A stretch of 64,000 bases of DNA from Stenotrophomonas sp. 610A2 (GTDB lineage: Bacteria > Pseudomonadota > Gammaproteobacteria > Xanthomonadales > Xanthomonadaceae). This document shows, one piece after another, positions 44,711-54,194 of the stretch. The stretch covers positions 1,488,001 through 1,552,000 of the forward strand of contig NZ_CP130832.1 in NCBI RefSeq assembly GCF_030549615.1, given 5' to 3'. Under the pieces are notes generated by a model. It was not told the origin of the DNA. It saw only the letters and a program-made list of their open reading frames with translations, and did no database searches. Position numbers and translations under genes: made by a program. Within the stretch, counting starts at the first letter, position 1; the number at the start of each line of letters is the position of its first letter.

Positions 44711-47686
44711 ATGTTGCCAGCCAACCGCAGTGCCAAACGCTGTTTGCAAGCCCCGCTATCGTTGGCTGTCGCCAGCGTGCTGTTCGCCATCGCCGCACCT
44801 GCCTTCGCGCAGGACAAGGCTGAAAAGGAAAAGGACAAGACCACCGAGTTGTCCCGCATCGAGGTCACCGGTTCCAACATCCGTCGCACCGATGTGGAAA
44901 CCGCATCGCCGGTGCAGGTGATCAGCAAGCAGGACATCCAGAACATGGGTGCACGCACGCTGTTGCAGGTGCTCGACAATCTGCCAGCGGCACGACCGGG
45001 CCAGGTCGATTCCAAGTCCCTGTTCACCGGCTCCGACGGCGCGTCGCAGGCTAATCTGCGTGGCCTTGGTGCACAGGGCACGCTGGTGCTGTTGAACGGT
45101 CGCCGCCTGTCGTACTACGGTGCACCGGCTGGCTTCCAGACCCAGTTCGTCAACATCGATGCCATTCCTGCCGCGGTGATCGAGCGCATGGAAGTGCTGA
45201 CCGATGGCGCCTCGGCCGTGTACGGTACCGACGCGGTGGCTGGCGTGATCAACGTCATCACCAAGAGCAGCTACCAGGGCTTGGAAGTCAGCGGCACCTG
45301 GGACACCGCTTCGCGCTTTGATTCCTTCGGTGAAAAGCAGGCCAGTGTCACCGGCGGTTTCGGCGACATGGCCGAGGATGGCTACAACGTCTATGCCAGC
45401 GTCAATCTGTATGAGCGCGACGGTATTCCGGACAGCGAGTGGTACCTGAAGAACCCGGGCCAGTTCTACGTCAACAATCCGGACTACATCAAGAACCTGC
45501 GACTGGACACCGGCAGTGCGCCCGGTGTGTTCAATCCGGGCTACTACTACGCCATCGACCCGGTCACCGGCGCGCGCAGGGATGAGGCTGCACCGGGCTG
45601 CAACAACGTGCTGCAGGTCAGCAGCGGCACCCGCTGCATCTGGCAGACCTGGATGAACCGGCAGATCAATGGCGGCGCTGATTCCAAGCGCGTCACTGCC
45701 TACGTCAACAGTCATTTCCAGCTCAACGACACCACCGAAGCGTTTGCCGAAGTCACCTATACCGACATCGACCTGCATGCCAATGGCGGCACGCCGCGTG
45801 CGTATGGCACCACCACCGGCAATCCGCAGAGCTGGTTCTCGCGCAACACCGGCAACACGGTCAACCAGTTCCTGACCCCGTGGCTCGGCCCGAACAACGA
45901 ATACAACCACGCCAGCCCGGAACTGAAGGCGATGAATGGCGGTGTGGTCGGTTTGGGCTATCTGCTGCAGGACGTTGGCGGTGGCCACTTCGGCCAGCGC
46001 AACACCGACGAGAGCTACCGCGCCGTTGCTGGTCTGCGCGGCAGCGCCGGTGACTGGAACTGGGAAACCGCGTTCGCCACCGCCGGCTCGCATTCGGTCA
46101 CCTACCAGACCACCAACGTCAACCTGAAGGGCTTCGAGAAGGCCTTTGGTCCTTACACCATCGATCCGGGCACCGGCCGCGTCATCATTTCCGATCACCC
46201 GGCCTACAAGTTCGGCGAGATCAGTGAAGCCAATGCGGCGCTGATACGCGAAGCCTTCCCGACCTTCGACATCGAGTCGTGGACCCGCCTGCACACCTTG
46301 GACGGCAAGATCGAAGGCCCGCTGTTCAACATGCCGGCCGGCGAAGTGCGCGCGGCATTCGGCTTCAACGCCACCCGCGAGACCTTCTACACGCCGGGTA
46401 ACCCGGATGCCGCAAACGGCCTGATCACCCAGCAGGGCGGCTCGTGGTTCGACGGCAAGCGCAATACCTATGCGCTGTTCGCCGAAGCCGTGGCACCGCT
46501 CACCGAAAAGCTCGAGATGGACCTGGCACTGCGCCTGGACAAGTACCCGGGCTTCAGCGCCAACGCCGCGCCGAAGATCGGCCTGAAGTACCAGGCGCTG
46601 CCGCAGCTGATGCTGCGCGGTACCTATTCGGAAGGCTTCCGTGCACCGAGCCTCGCCGAGGCTGGTAGCGGTGGCGTGTATGCGCAGATCGGTGGTTACC
46701 GCGATGAAGTCCGTTGTGCCGAAACCAATGCGATCGCGGGCCTGCTGCGGCAGTCCAACCGCGTCGTCGACAAGGACCTGGGCAACAGCCTGTGGAACAG
46801 CGATTGCAGCCGCAACGTGGCGCGCATGACCCAGCCCAACCAGGACCTGAAGCCGGAGAAGGCGAAGATCGCCACCTTGGGCTTCGTGCTGGAACCGACC
46901 GATTGGTTGTCGGTGTCGGCCGACTACTGGTTCGTATACCGCCGCGATGAAATCGTCGCGCCGGATTACAGCAAGGAAGAAGACATCGACTCGATGACCC
47001 GCTTCCCTATCACCGAGTCCGACAAGTCCAACCTCGTTGCGCTGGCTGCCATGTGCAGCGACCCGGCCAGTGGCGTCACCTGTCCGGGCACCTTGCCGGG
47101 CTATAGCATCGGTAACGTCGCCAGCGTGATCGGACAGTACAGCAACCGTGGCCGCACCCTGATCGACGGCTTCGACGTGGACCTGCGCAGCCGCTTCGAC
47201 CTGGGTGAATGGGGCCGCCTGAACATCGGCGTGGCCGCGACAATTGCCAATCGCAACATGTACAACTCCGACAACGGTGACGGCTGGTACTACGGCAACG
47301 TGGTTGGTTACTACAACAACCCGATGGTGCGCGCCACGTTCAACACCAACTGGACGTATGGCAACTGGGACACCGGCTTCTACGTGAACTATGTCGGCGG
47401 TACCAAGTGGGCCTATGACCGCATCGACGCCGAAGACAACAACGCACAGACCTGCACCGGCAGCTACCTCGACCTGGCCCCGGGCCATTGCGGTGGCGCA
47501 CCGGCATGGTGGACGGCAAACCTGAGCGTGAACTGGCGTCCGATCGAGAAGCTGAGCGTGGGCGTGACGGTGAAGAACCTGTTCAACCGCCTGCCGTTCT
47601 ACGACCCGAACGACTGGATGAACTTCGCCGGCTACACCAACAACTTCGGCCGCATCTACAGCGTGACCGCGACCTACAAGTTCTGA
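44711..47686 (+). CDS. TonB-dependent outer-membrane receptor of the GalNAc locus
   Basis: 991 residues from the ATG at 44711, with AGGAGAG 7 bases upstream. Signal peptide to about residue 33 (APAFA then QDK). The plug domain has IEVTGSNIRRTDVETASPVQ and LTDGASAVYGTDAVAGVINV, and the barrel ends in YSVTATYKF with the terminal aromatic needed for assembly. Oar-like large receptors of this kind import oligosaccharides in Xanthomonadaceae. Placed between the two glycosidases, 121 bases after the GH31 gene, it probably imports alpha-GalNAc glycans. No SusD-like partner is present. Confidence 0.92.
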   Translation: MLPANRSAKRCLQAPLSLAVASVLFAIAAPAFAQDKAEKEKDKTTELSRIEVTGSNIRRTDVETASPVQVISKQDIQNMGARTLLQVLDNLPAARPGQVDSKSLFTGSDGASQANLRGLGAQGTLVLLNGRRLSYYGAPAGFQTQFVNIDAIPAAVIERMEVLTDGASAVYGTDAVAGVINVITKSSYQGLEVSGTWDTASRFDSFGEKQASVTGGFGDMAEDGYNVYASVNLYERDGIPDSEWYLKNPGQFYVNNPDYIKNLRLDTGSAPGVFNPGYYYAIDPVTGARRDEAAPGCNNVLQVSSGTRCIWQTWMNRQINGGADSKRVTAYVNSHFQLNDTTEAFAEVTYTDIDLHANGGTPRAYGTTTGNPQSWFSRNTGNTVNQFLTPWLGPNNEYNHASPELKAMNGGVVGLGYLLQDVGGGHFGQRNTDESYRAVAGLRGSAGDWNWETAFATAGSHSVTYQTTNVNLKGFEKAFGPYTIDPGTGRVIISDHPAYKFGEISEANAALIREAFPTFDIESWTRLHTLDGKIEGPLFNMPAGEVRAAFGFNATRETFYTPGNPDAANGLITQQGGSWFDGKRNTYALFAEAVAPLTEKLEMDLALRLDKYPGFSANAAPKIGLKYQALPQLMLRGTYSEGFRAPSLAEAGSGGVYAQIGGYRDEVRCAETNAIAGLLRQSNRVVDKDLGNSLWNSDCSRNVARMTQPNQDLKPEKAKIATLGFVLEPTDWLSVSADYWFVYRRDEIVAPDYSKEEDIDSMTRFPITESDKSNLVALAAMCSDPASGVTCPGTLPGYSIGNVASVIGQYSNRGRTLIDGFDVDLRSRFDLGEWGRLNIGVAATIANRNMYNSDNGDGWYYGNVVGYYNNPMVRATFNTNWTYGNWDTGFYVNYVGGTKWAYDRIDAEDNNAQTCTGSYLDLAPGHCGGAPAWWTANLSVNWRPIEKLSVGVTVKNLFNRLPFYDPNDWMNFAGYTNNFGRIYSVTATYKF

Positions 47687-47700
47687 TCCACGCAGCAGCG

Positions 47701-47731
47701 CTTCCCCCTCATGCATTGCATGAGGGGGAAG
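47701..47731 (+). other. 15-bp stem-loop between the receptor and GH109 genes
   Basis: CTTCCCCCTCATGCA and TGCATGAGGGGGAAG form a perfect inverted repeat around one T, 14 bases after the receptor stop. There is no T run. It may protect the receptor mRNA 3' end or attenuate read-through into the GH109 gene. Confidence 0.65.
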
Positions 47732-47801
47732 ACAGTGACACCGTCAGCACGGTCGCGGCACGCCTGCCATGACCGGCACGACCCCTGAAAGAGGAAACAC
47801 A

Positions 47802-49157
47802 ATGAAGCGTAGGGAATTCATCATGGCCAGCGCGGCCCTGGCCGCCACCAGCCTGTTGCCGAACACCCCGGCGTGGGCACGTGGTCGCAAGGTGCGCCTG
47901 GGCGTGATCGGCACCGGCATGCGTGGCCAGGTACTGCTGAAGGAACTGGTACGCCGCGACGACGTCGAAGTGGTTGCCCTGTGCGACATCGAGCCGATCA
48001 TGCTCGGCCGCGCCATGGCCATGGTGGCCAAGGCAGGCAAGCCGGCACCGCAGGCTTACGGTGCGGACCGTGACCAGAACGCCTGGAAGCGCCTGCTGGA
48101 GCAGCGCGGCCTGGATGGCGTGATCATCGCCACCCCGTGGGAACTGCATGCACCGATGGCGATCGCTGCGATGCAGGCCAAGGTCGCGGTGGGCTGCGAA
48201 GTGGTCGCCGGCATCTCCCTGCAGGACCATTGGGATGTGCTCAACACCCAGCTCAGCACCGGCACGCCCTACATGTTGCTGGAGAACGTGTGTTACCGCC
48301 GTGACGTGATGGCCGCGCTGCAGATGGTGCGCCAGGGCCTGTTCGGCGAACTGGTGCATCTGCAGGCCGGTTACCAGCACGACCTGCGCGGGGTGAAGTT
48401 CAACGACGGCACGCCGGAGCATCCCTATGACAGCGGCGTGGAGTTCGGCGCCAAGGGCTGGTCGGAAGCACGCTGGCGCACCGAGCATTCCGTACAGCGC
48501 AATGGCGAGTTGTATCCCAGCCACGGCATCGGCCCGTGCGCGATGTATACCGGCATCAACCGCGGCAACCGTTTCACCCATATCAATGCCTTCGCCAGCA
48601 AGGCGCGCGGCCTGCACGAGTACACCGTGGCCAAGAGCGGCGGCACCACCCATCCGAGCACCAAGGTCAAGTTCAAGCTCGGCGACATCGTCACCACCAC
48701 GCTGGCCTGCGAGAACGGTGAGACCATCCTGCTGCAGCACGACACCTCGTTGCCGCGCCCGTACTCGATGGGCTTCCGCGTGCAGGGCACCAAGGGCCTG
48801 TGGATGGACGTCAACCACGGCATCCACATCGAAGGCCGCAGCCCGCCGCACCAGTGGGAAGAGTTCAAGACCTACCAGGACCAGTACGAGCACCCGCTGT
48901 GGAAGCAGCATGCCGATACCGCCGCAAGCGCCGGTCACGGTGGCATGGACTGGTTCGTGATCCACGCCTTCGTCGAGGCATTGAAGGCCAAGTCACCGAT
49001 GCCGATCGACATCTATGACGCCGTGACCTGGAGCGCCATCACGCCGTTGTCCGAGCAGTCGATTGCCAACAGCTTCCAGACCCTGGAGTTCCCGGATTTC
49101 ACCAAGGGCCTGTGGCAGCAGCGCAAGCCGATCTTCGCCTTCGACGGCAGTTATTGA
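47802..49157 (+). CDS. GH109 alpha-N-acetylgalactosaminidase (Gfo/Idh/MocA fold)
   Basis: 451 residues from the ATG at 47802, with AGAGG 7 bases upstream. A Tat signal (KRREFIMASAALAATS) should export it already folded with bound NAD. Rossmann motif LGVIGTGMRGQVL; QAYGADRDQNAWKRLLEQ and ELYPSHGIGPCAMYTGIN fit GH109, the latter containing the conserved Tyr/His of the active site. GH109 cleaves terminal alpha-GalNAc by an NAD-dependent elimination mechanism. The neighbourhood of aga genes supports this over a plain oxidoreductase. Confidence 0.88.
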   Translation: MKRREFIMASAALAATSLLPNTPAWARGRKVRLGVIGTGMRGQVLLKELVRRDDVEVVALCDIEPIMLGRAMAMVAKAGKPAPQAYGADRDQNAWKRLLEQRGLDGVIIATPWELHAPMAIAAMQAKVAVGCEVVAGISLQDHWDVLNTQLSTGTPYMLLENVCYRRDVMAALQMVRQGLFGELVHLQAGYQHDLRGVKFNDGTPEHPYDSGVEFGAKGWSEARWRTEHSVQRNGELYPSHGIGPCAMYTGINRGNRFTHINAFASKARGLHEYTVAKSGGTTHPSTKVKFKLGDIVTTTLACENGETILLQHDTSLPRPYSMGFRVQGTKGLWMDVNHGIHIEGRSPPHQWEEFKTYQDQYEHPLWKQHADTAASAGHGGMDWFVIHAFVEALKAKSPMPIDIYDAVTWSAITPLSEQSIANSFQTLEFPDFTKGLWQQRKPIFAFDGSY

Positions 49158-49169
49158 TCAGCCTTGGTT

Positions 49170-49273
49170 CTGCCCCCTCCCTTGCGCCGAAGGCGTAGGG
49201 GAGGGTTGGGGAGGGGTTGAGCTCTTCGGCCCTTCCAGCAATGCCAGCTTCGCGGCTGACGCCGCTCCTACAG
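49170..49273. repeat. Composite palindromic element
   Basis: CCCTCCCTTGCGCCGAAGGC, then GGGGAGGGTTGGGGAGGGG, then AGCAATGCCAGCTTCGCGGC ending in the half-REP GACGCCGCTCCTACA. The element at 55565-55668 has the same parts in the same order on the opposite strand, so this is one mobile-looking unit of about 105 bp. Confidence 0.7.
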
Positions 49274-49279
49274 CGCTGT

Positions 49280-50734
49280 CTAGCGTTCCAATTCCACGTC
49301 CGGATCCGCCACCGGTGACGGCGGCGTCGCCGGCACTTCCGCCGGGGTGGCCTGCGCCGGCTTGTCCAGGATGGTTGCCTTGCGCCAATTGCCCCAGCGG
49401 TAATAGGCCATGATCATCAGCATCGAGCACAACGCGCTGATCGGGAAGCTCCACCAGATCGCATCGGCGCCAAAGCGTGGCTGCAGCCACAGCGCAAACG
49501 GCACGCGGATGCCCCACATGCCGATTGCCAGGATCAACAGCGGCGGCAGCACCGCGCCGGTGGAACGAACCACGCCGGAAAGCACGAAATTGACGCCGAA
49601 GAACAGGAACGACCACACCGCGATGTGATTCAGGTGGCGGCCGATTTCCAGCGCCTCGCTGGCTGCTGGCAGGAACAACGCCAGGGTGCTGCGATCAAAC
49701 AGGATGATCGGCGCGATCAAGGCACCGGTCAGCAGGAAGTTGAACAGCACACCGGTACGCGCGGTGGCTTCCACCCGTGGCCAGAGGCCGGCGCCGACGT
49801 TCTGTGCGGCCATCGTCGAGCAGGCCGCACCAATGGCCATGGCCGGCATCTGCACATAGGTCCACAACTGCATCGCGGCGCCATAGGCCGAGGCGGTTTC
49901 CACCCCGTAGCCATTGACCATGCTGATCATCATGATCATCGCCAGCGAGATCAGGATCATCTGCAGGCCCATCGGCACGCCCTTGACCACCAGCGCCTTG
50001 AGGATGACCGTGTCGATCTTCAACAGGCCGATGTCCTTGCGGCCCAGCCACAGCATGTGTCGCTTGTTGCGCAGGTAAAGCATCAGGCCGGCCAGCGCCA
50101 GGCCCTGCGAGAAGAAGGTGGCCCACGCTGCACCGGCAATACCGAGCTCCGGGAACGGGCCCACGCCGAAGATCAGCAGCGGGTTGAAGGCGATATCCAT
50201 CAGCACCGCCAGCAGCAGGAAGCGGAACGGCGTGCGCGCATCGCCGGCGCCGCGCAGGGCGGCGGTGATGAAGGCGAACGCGTACAGCAGCGGCATCGCC
50301 AGGAAGATCACCTTCAGATAGGCATCGGCCATCGGCAGTGATTCGGCCGGTGTGCCCATCGCCACCAGCAGGCGGTGCGAGAGGAACCAGCCCAGCACCG
50401 CGATCACCGCAGACAGGCCGATGAAGAAGGTGGCACTGGTGCCCATCACCCGCCGGGCCTGCGGCAGGTCCTTGGCACCGATGGACTGGCCGATCAGGAT
50501 GGTCGCGGCCATGCCGATACCGAACACCGAGCCGATCAGGAAGAACATGATGTTGTTGGCGTTGGCCGTGGCGGTCAGCGCCGCCTCGCCGAGGAACTTG
50601 CCCACCCAGATGGCATTGACCGAGCCATTCAGCGACTGGGCGATGTTGCCAGCCAGGATGGGGAGCGCGAACATCAGCAGGCTGGTCCCGATTGGACCTT
50701 CGGTCAGCGAGCGGGTTTGCTTGGGTTTCGACAT
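49280..50734 (-). CDS. MATE family efflux transporter
   Basis: 484 residues from the ATG at 50734; 50764 would add ten residues. Twelve spans in two repeats, with FALPILAGNIAQSLNGSVNA and IWVGKFLGEAALTATANANN at the start. AYLKVIFLAMPLLYAFAFIT and RGAGDARTPFRFLLLAVLMD are MATE motifs. Likely Na+ or H+ coupled export of cationic compounds. Single gene, convergent with the GH109 gene. Confidence 0.92.
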   Translation of the reverse strand: MSKPKQTRSLTEGPIGTSLLMFALPILAGNIAQSLNGSVNAIWVGKFLGEAALTATANANNIMFFLIGSVFGIGMAATILIGQSIGAKDLPQARRVMGTSATFFIGLSAVIAVLGWFLSHRLLVAMGTPAESLPMADAYLKVIFLAMPLLYAFAFITAALRGAGDARTPFRFLLLAVLMDIAFNPLLIFGVGPFPELGIAGAAWATFFSQGLALAGLMLYLRNKRHMLWLGRKDIGLLKIDTVILKALVVKGVPMGLQMILISLAMIMMISMVNGYGVETASAYGAAMQLWTYVQMPAMAIGAACSTMAAQNVGAGLWPRVEATARTGVLFNFLLTGALIAPIILFDRSTLALFLPAASEALEIGRHLNHIAVWSFLFFGVNFVLSGVVRSTGAVLPPLLILAIGMWGIRVPFALWLQPRFGADAIWWSFPISALCSMLMIMAYYRWGNWRKATILDKPAQATPAEVPATPPSPVADPDVELER

Positions 50735-50840
50735 GGACAACGTTGTCGGGATCGGGGCAGGCACACTAGCATCTTGCAGGTGAGCGCGGCGGTGGCAGGT
50801 ATCACCGCTTGGGCGGCAACAAGGGAGTCATGGCAGCGCA

Positions 50841-51248
50841 ATGAGTGGCGAAGTCGTAGTGGTAGCAAGCATTCGTCTTGATGTGTGGCTGTGGGCTGCA
50901 CGTTTTTTCAAGACCCGCAGCCTGGCCAAGCAGGCGGTGGAGACCGGCAAGGTGGATGTGGAAGGGCAACGCCCCAAGTCGTCCCGCGCCATTCGCCTGG
51001 GCGACGCGCTGCGGGTGCAGCGTGGCGATGAGGTCTTCGAGATCGCGGTGCGCGGGCTCAGTGACAAGCGTGGTTCGGCGCCGGTAGCGCAGGCCATGTA
51101 CGAAGAGTCGGCGGCCTCGAAGCAGGCGCGTCACGAGCTGCAGCAGCGTCGCGCCGCCGAAAGGACAGGCTACCAGGCCCCGGAGCACAAGCCCGACAAG
51201 CGCGCCCGCCGCCTGATCCGCGCCCTGGGTGACCTCGACGCGCTCTGA
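50841..51248 (+). CDS. hslR: Heat-shock protein 15, S4-domain RNA-binding protein
   Basis: 135 residues. S4 domain at the N-terminus: IRLDVWLWAARFFKTRSLAK and AVETGKVDVEGQRPKSSR, with a basic C-terminus. Hsp15 binds stalled 50S subunits that carry nascent chains and helps recycle them. The start at 50841 includes a short MSGEVVVVAS leader; no better start is closer. Confidence 0.93.
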   Translation: MSGEVVVVASIRLDVWLWAARFFKTRSLAKQAVETGKVDVEGQRPKSSRAIRLGDALRVQRGDEVFEIAVRGLSDKRGSAPVAQAMYEESAASKQARHELQQRRAAERTGYQAPEHKPDKRARRLIRALGDLDAL

Positions 51249-51264
51249 CCCAAGCGCTTCACCT

Positions 51265-51525
51265 GTAGTGCCGAGCCATGCTCGGCAGGGGCTCTACCAT
51301 AAAGCCAGACCTGTAGTGCCGAGCCATGCTCGGCAGGGGCTTTACCAATAAAGCCAGACCTGTAGTGCCGAGCCATGCTCGGCAGGGGCTTTACCAACAA
51401 AGCCAGACCTGTAGTGCCGAGCCATGCTCGGCAAGGGGCTCTACCGGTAAAGCCTCTGCCGAGCATGGCTCGGCACTACAGGGGCATTACTAGTGAAGCT
51501 TCTGCCGAGCATGGCTCGGCACTAC
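51265..51525. repeat. Array of six GTAG-type palindromes
   Basis: Four copies of GTAGTGCCGAGCC-ATGCTCGGCA run forward at 51265, 51313, 51362 and 51411 (period 48-49), followed by two inverted copies at 51457 and 51503. The spacers are also similar (GGGCTYTACCA...AAGCCAGACCT). It lies between hslR and the DUF937 gene, which converge. Confidence 0.92.
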
Positions 51526-51531
51526 CGAAAC

Positions 51532-51560
51532 AAAAACGCCACCTTGCGGTGGCGTTTTCA
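51532..51560 (-). terminator. Terminator of the DUF937 gene
   Basis: AACGCCACC-TTGC-GGTGGCGTT. On the minus strand it is followed by TTTGTTTC, 17 bases after the stop. Confidence 0.8.
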
Positions 51561-51576
51561 ATCAACCTGCAGCAGC

Positions 51577-52182
51577 TCAGCGCTTGCCACTACCCAACAA
51601 GCCGCTGCCCAGCCTGATCAGGTCGCTGACCCCGAACTGGCCGTCGCCATCCTGGTCCAACACGCTGCCCAGCAGCCCGCCGCCGATGCCGCCAGCCTGG
51701 GAAACCTGCTGCTTCTCCTGGCCCAGGATCTGCGCCAGCCCACCGGCGCTGGCCTGGCCGCCGCTGCTCATGCGCTGGGCGATGAAGGCCATCACGATCG
51801 GGGCAAGGATCTTCAACAACTGGCTGGAGCTGCTCGGGCTCAGGCCGGTAGCCTGGGCAAGGCCGGTCTCGGCGCGGTCCTGGTTGCCGCCGAAGATGTG
51901 GCCGAGGATGCCGGCGCCGTTGGCTGCCGGGCTGTTGCCGCCGCCCATCACCGCACCCAGCACGCTGCCGATGTCCAGGCCGCTGTGGTTGTTCTGCAGC
52001 GCGCCGAACAGGGCTTGGGCGCCCTGCGGCTTGGCCGCGTTGTTGCCCAGTGCGCCCATCAGCAACGGCAACGCGGCGCTGATCGCGCCCGAGGCCTGCT
52101 GGCTGTCGATGCCCAACTGCTGCGAAACCTGCTGCAACGGTGCGCCCTGCAGCTGTGAAAGAAGGTCGTCGGTCAGGCTCAT
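51577..52182 (-). CDS. DUF937 family protein
   Basis: 201 residues from the ATG at 52182 (SLTDDLLSQLQGAPLQQVSQ). Gly/Ala/Gln-rich repeats such as LGAVMGGGNSPAANGAGILG and ILGHIFGGNQDRAETGLAQA are typical of DUF937/YidB-like proteins. The C-terminal SVLDQDGDGQFGVSDLIRLG looks like an EF-hand or dockerin-like Asp loop that may bind calcium. No signal peptide. Function unknown. Confidence 0.85.
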   Translation of the reverse strand: MSLTDDLLSQLQGAPLQQVSQQLGIDSQQASGAISAALPLLMGALGNNAAKPQGAQALFGALQNNHSGLDIGSVLGAVMGGGNSPAANGAGILGHIFGGNQDRAETGLAQATGLSPSSSSQLLKILAPIVMAFIAQRMSSGGQASAGGLAQILGQEKQQVSQAGGIGGGLLGSVLDQDGDGQFGVSDLIRLGSGLLGSGKR

Positions 52183-52276
52183 CGGGGAATCCTTGAAGGT
52201 GGGTTGTCCAGCGGCATGGTAACTCCCGCACGGGGGCGTAAGTGAAGAGACCAAAGACGTGTTGGGTTGTGGGCAG

Positions 52277-52314
52277 AAACAGCACCGCCCGCGCAGGGCG
52301 GGCGGTGCTGTTTC
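52277..52314 (-). terminator. Terminator of the catalase gene
   Basis: GAAACAGCACCGCCCGC and GCGGGCGGTGCTGTTTC pair around a short loop. The arms carry A and T runs, so it works in both directions. Confidence 0.8.
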
Positions 52315-52337
52315 ATCGTTGGAACGGTCAGCTTGGC

Positions 52338-53984
52338 TTACAGCTCGATGTCCTCGGCGCCTGGGGTGGCGGTCGGGAAATCGCTGCCCGGATGCGGCGG
52401 CGGTGCGAACGGATCAGCCGGGGCGGCTGCCGCGGCCAGCTTCTGCAGGGCGGCGGCGATGCCCGCGCCGTAGGCTGGATCGGCCTTGTTGCAGTTGTCG
52501 ATGTGGCGCTGCTTGATGAAGTCCGGGGCATCGCCCAGGGCGCGTGCGGTGTTCTCGAACAGGCGCTGCTGCTGCGCGGCGTTGTAGCTGCGGAACAGCG
52601 CGCCGGGCTGGCTGAAGTAATCGTTGTCGTCTTCGCGGAAGTTCCAGAAGTCGGCATCACCACGGATCTTCAGTGCCGGCTCGCGGTACTGCGGTTGTTC
52701 CTGCCACTGGCCATAACTGTTGGGCTCGTAGTGCGGCAGGCCACCGTAGTTGCCATCGACGCGCATGGCGCCATCGCGGTGGTTGCTGAAGACCGGGCAG
52801 CGGGCAGCATTGACCGGAATCTGGTGATGGTTGACGCCCAACCGGTAACGCTGCGCATCGGTGTAAGCGAACAGGCGGGCCTGCAGCATCTTGTCCGGCG
52901 AGGGGCCGATACCCGGCACCAGGTTGCTCGGTGCGAATGCCGACTGCTCCACGTCCTGGTACCAGTTGACCGGGTTGCGGTTGAGTTCGAACTCGCCGAC
53001 TTCGATCAGCGGGTAATCGCTCTTCGGCCAGACCTTGGTCAGGTCGAATGGATGGATGCGATAGGTCTCGGCTTCGAGCTCCGGCATGACCTGCACGAAC
53101 AGCTTCCACTTCGGGAACTCGCCACGCTCGATCGCCTGGAACAGGTCACGGCCGTGGCTTTCGCGGTCCTTGCCGACCAGCACTTCGGCCTGCGCATCGG
53201 TCAGCGCCTGCACACCCTGCTGGGTGACGAAGTGGAACTTCACCCAGAAGCGCTCGCCGCCCTCATTGGTGAAGCTGTAGGTGTGCGAACCGAAGCCGTT
53301 CATATGACGGAAGCTGCGCGGGATGCCACGGTCGCTCATCACCACGGTGACCTGCATCAGTGCTTCCGGCAACAGGGTCCAGAAGTCCCAGTTGTTGCGG
53401 GCGCTGCGCAGGTTGGTGTGCGGGTCACGCTTGACCGCCTTGTTGAGGTCGCCGAACTTGCGCGGGTCACGCAGGAAGAACACCGGCGTGTTGTTGCCGA
53501 CCAGGTCCCAGTTGCCTTCCTCGGTGTAGAACTTCAGTGCGAAGCCGCGGATGTCGCGCTCGGCATCGGCGGCGCCACGCTCACCGGCCACGGTGGTGAA
53601 GCGGGCGAACATTTCGGTCTGCTTGCCCACCGCCGAGAAGAGCTTGGCGCGGGTGTATTTGCTGATGTCATGGGTGACGGTGAAGGTACCGAATGCGCCA
53701 GAGCCCTTCGCATGCATGCGGCGCTCGGGAATGATCTCGCGGTTGAGGTTGGCCAGCTTCTCCAGCAGCCACACGTCTTCCATCAGCAACGGGCCGCGGG
53801 GGCCGGTGGTCTTGCTGTTCTGGTTGTCCACCACCGGCGCACCGAAGGCGGTGGTCAGCGGCGTTACCGGCGCGTCGCCATGCTGCTGCTTGGGGGTGGT
53901 GCTGGTGTCACGCTGCGACTGCGCGGCCTGCTCGGGGGAGGGGGCGCTGTGGTACGGACAGGTCGGCTTGGTGTCGTTGCTCAT
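52338..53984 (-). CDS. katA: Monofunctional heme catalase
   Basis: 548 residues from the ATG at 53984. Decomposes hydrogen peroxide. The distal His lies in [17 protein letters not shown], the distal Asn in [13 protein letters not shown], and the proximal heme Tyr in [16 protein letters not shown] Gln/Ser/Thr-rich N-terminal leader of about 45 residues and a Pro/Ala-rich tail (about 30 residues) extend the core beyond the small-subunit length. The exact kat name is uncertain. A WYL regulator is divergent 210 bases away. Confidence 0.94.
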   Translation of the reverse strand: MSNDTKPTCPYHSAPSPEQAAQSQRDTSTTPKQQHGDAPVTPLTTAFGAPVVDNQNSKTTGPRGPLLMEDVWLLEKLANLNREIIPERRMHAKGSGAFGTFTVTHDISKYTRAKLFSAVGKQTEMFARFTTVAGERGAADAERDIRGFALKFYTEEGNWDLVGNNTPVFFLRDPRKFGDLNKAVKRDPHTNLRSARNNWDFWTLLPEALMQVTVVMSDRGIPRSFRHMNGFGSHTYSFTNEGGERFWVKFHFVTQQGVQALTDAQAEVLVGKDRESHGRDLFQAIERGEFPKWKLFVQVMPELEAETYRIHPFDLTKVWPKSDYPLIEVGEFELNRNPVNWYQDVEQSAFAPSNLVPGIGPSPDKMLQARLFAYTDAQRYRLGVNHHQIPVNAARCPVFSNHRDGAMRVDGNYGGLPHYEPNSYGQWQEQPQYREPALKIRGDADFWNFREDDNDYFSQPGALFRSYNAAQQQRLFENTARALGDAPDFIKQRHIDNCNKADPAYGAGIAAALQKLAAAAAPADPFAPPPHPGSDFPTATPGAEDIEL

Positions 53985-54194
53985 GGCTGGCTCCTGCTGG
54001 CGTTGGGGTTTTGCTCCCACCGACTGTAACCACCGAACCGTTAAATGAATAATCAAATGAAACGTTCGCTCTGATAGGACTTACCTATTGCTCAGCTCGC
54101 CCGGATAAATGCGCTCTGTTGTTGGTGAGTGGCAGTTCCACCGCCTGCCAGCCGTTATGCTGGGCAGCTGCCTGTCCCGGATACGGATCTGTCC

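Noticed and set aside
44756..47716. 986-codon open frame on the minus strand
   Set aside because: Antisense to the TonB receptor; no recognisable domain, start site or ribosome site.
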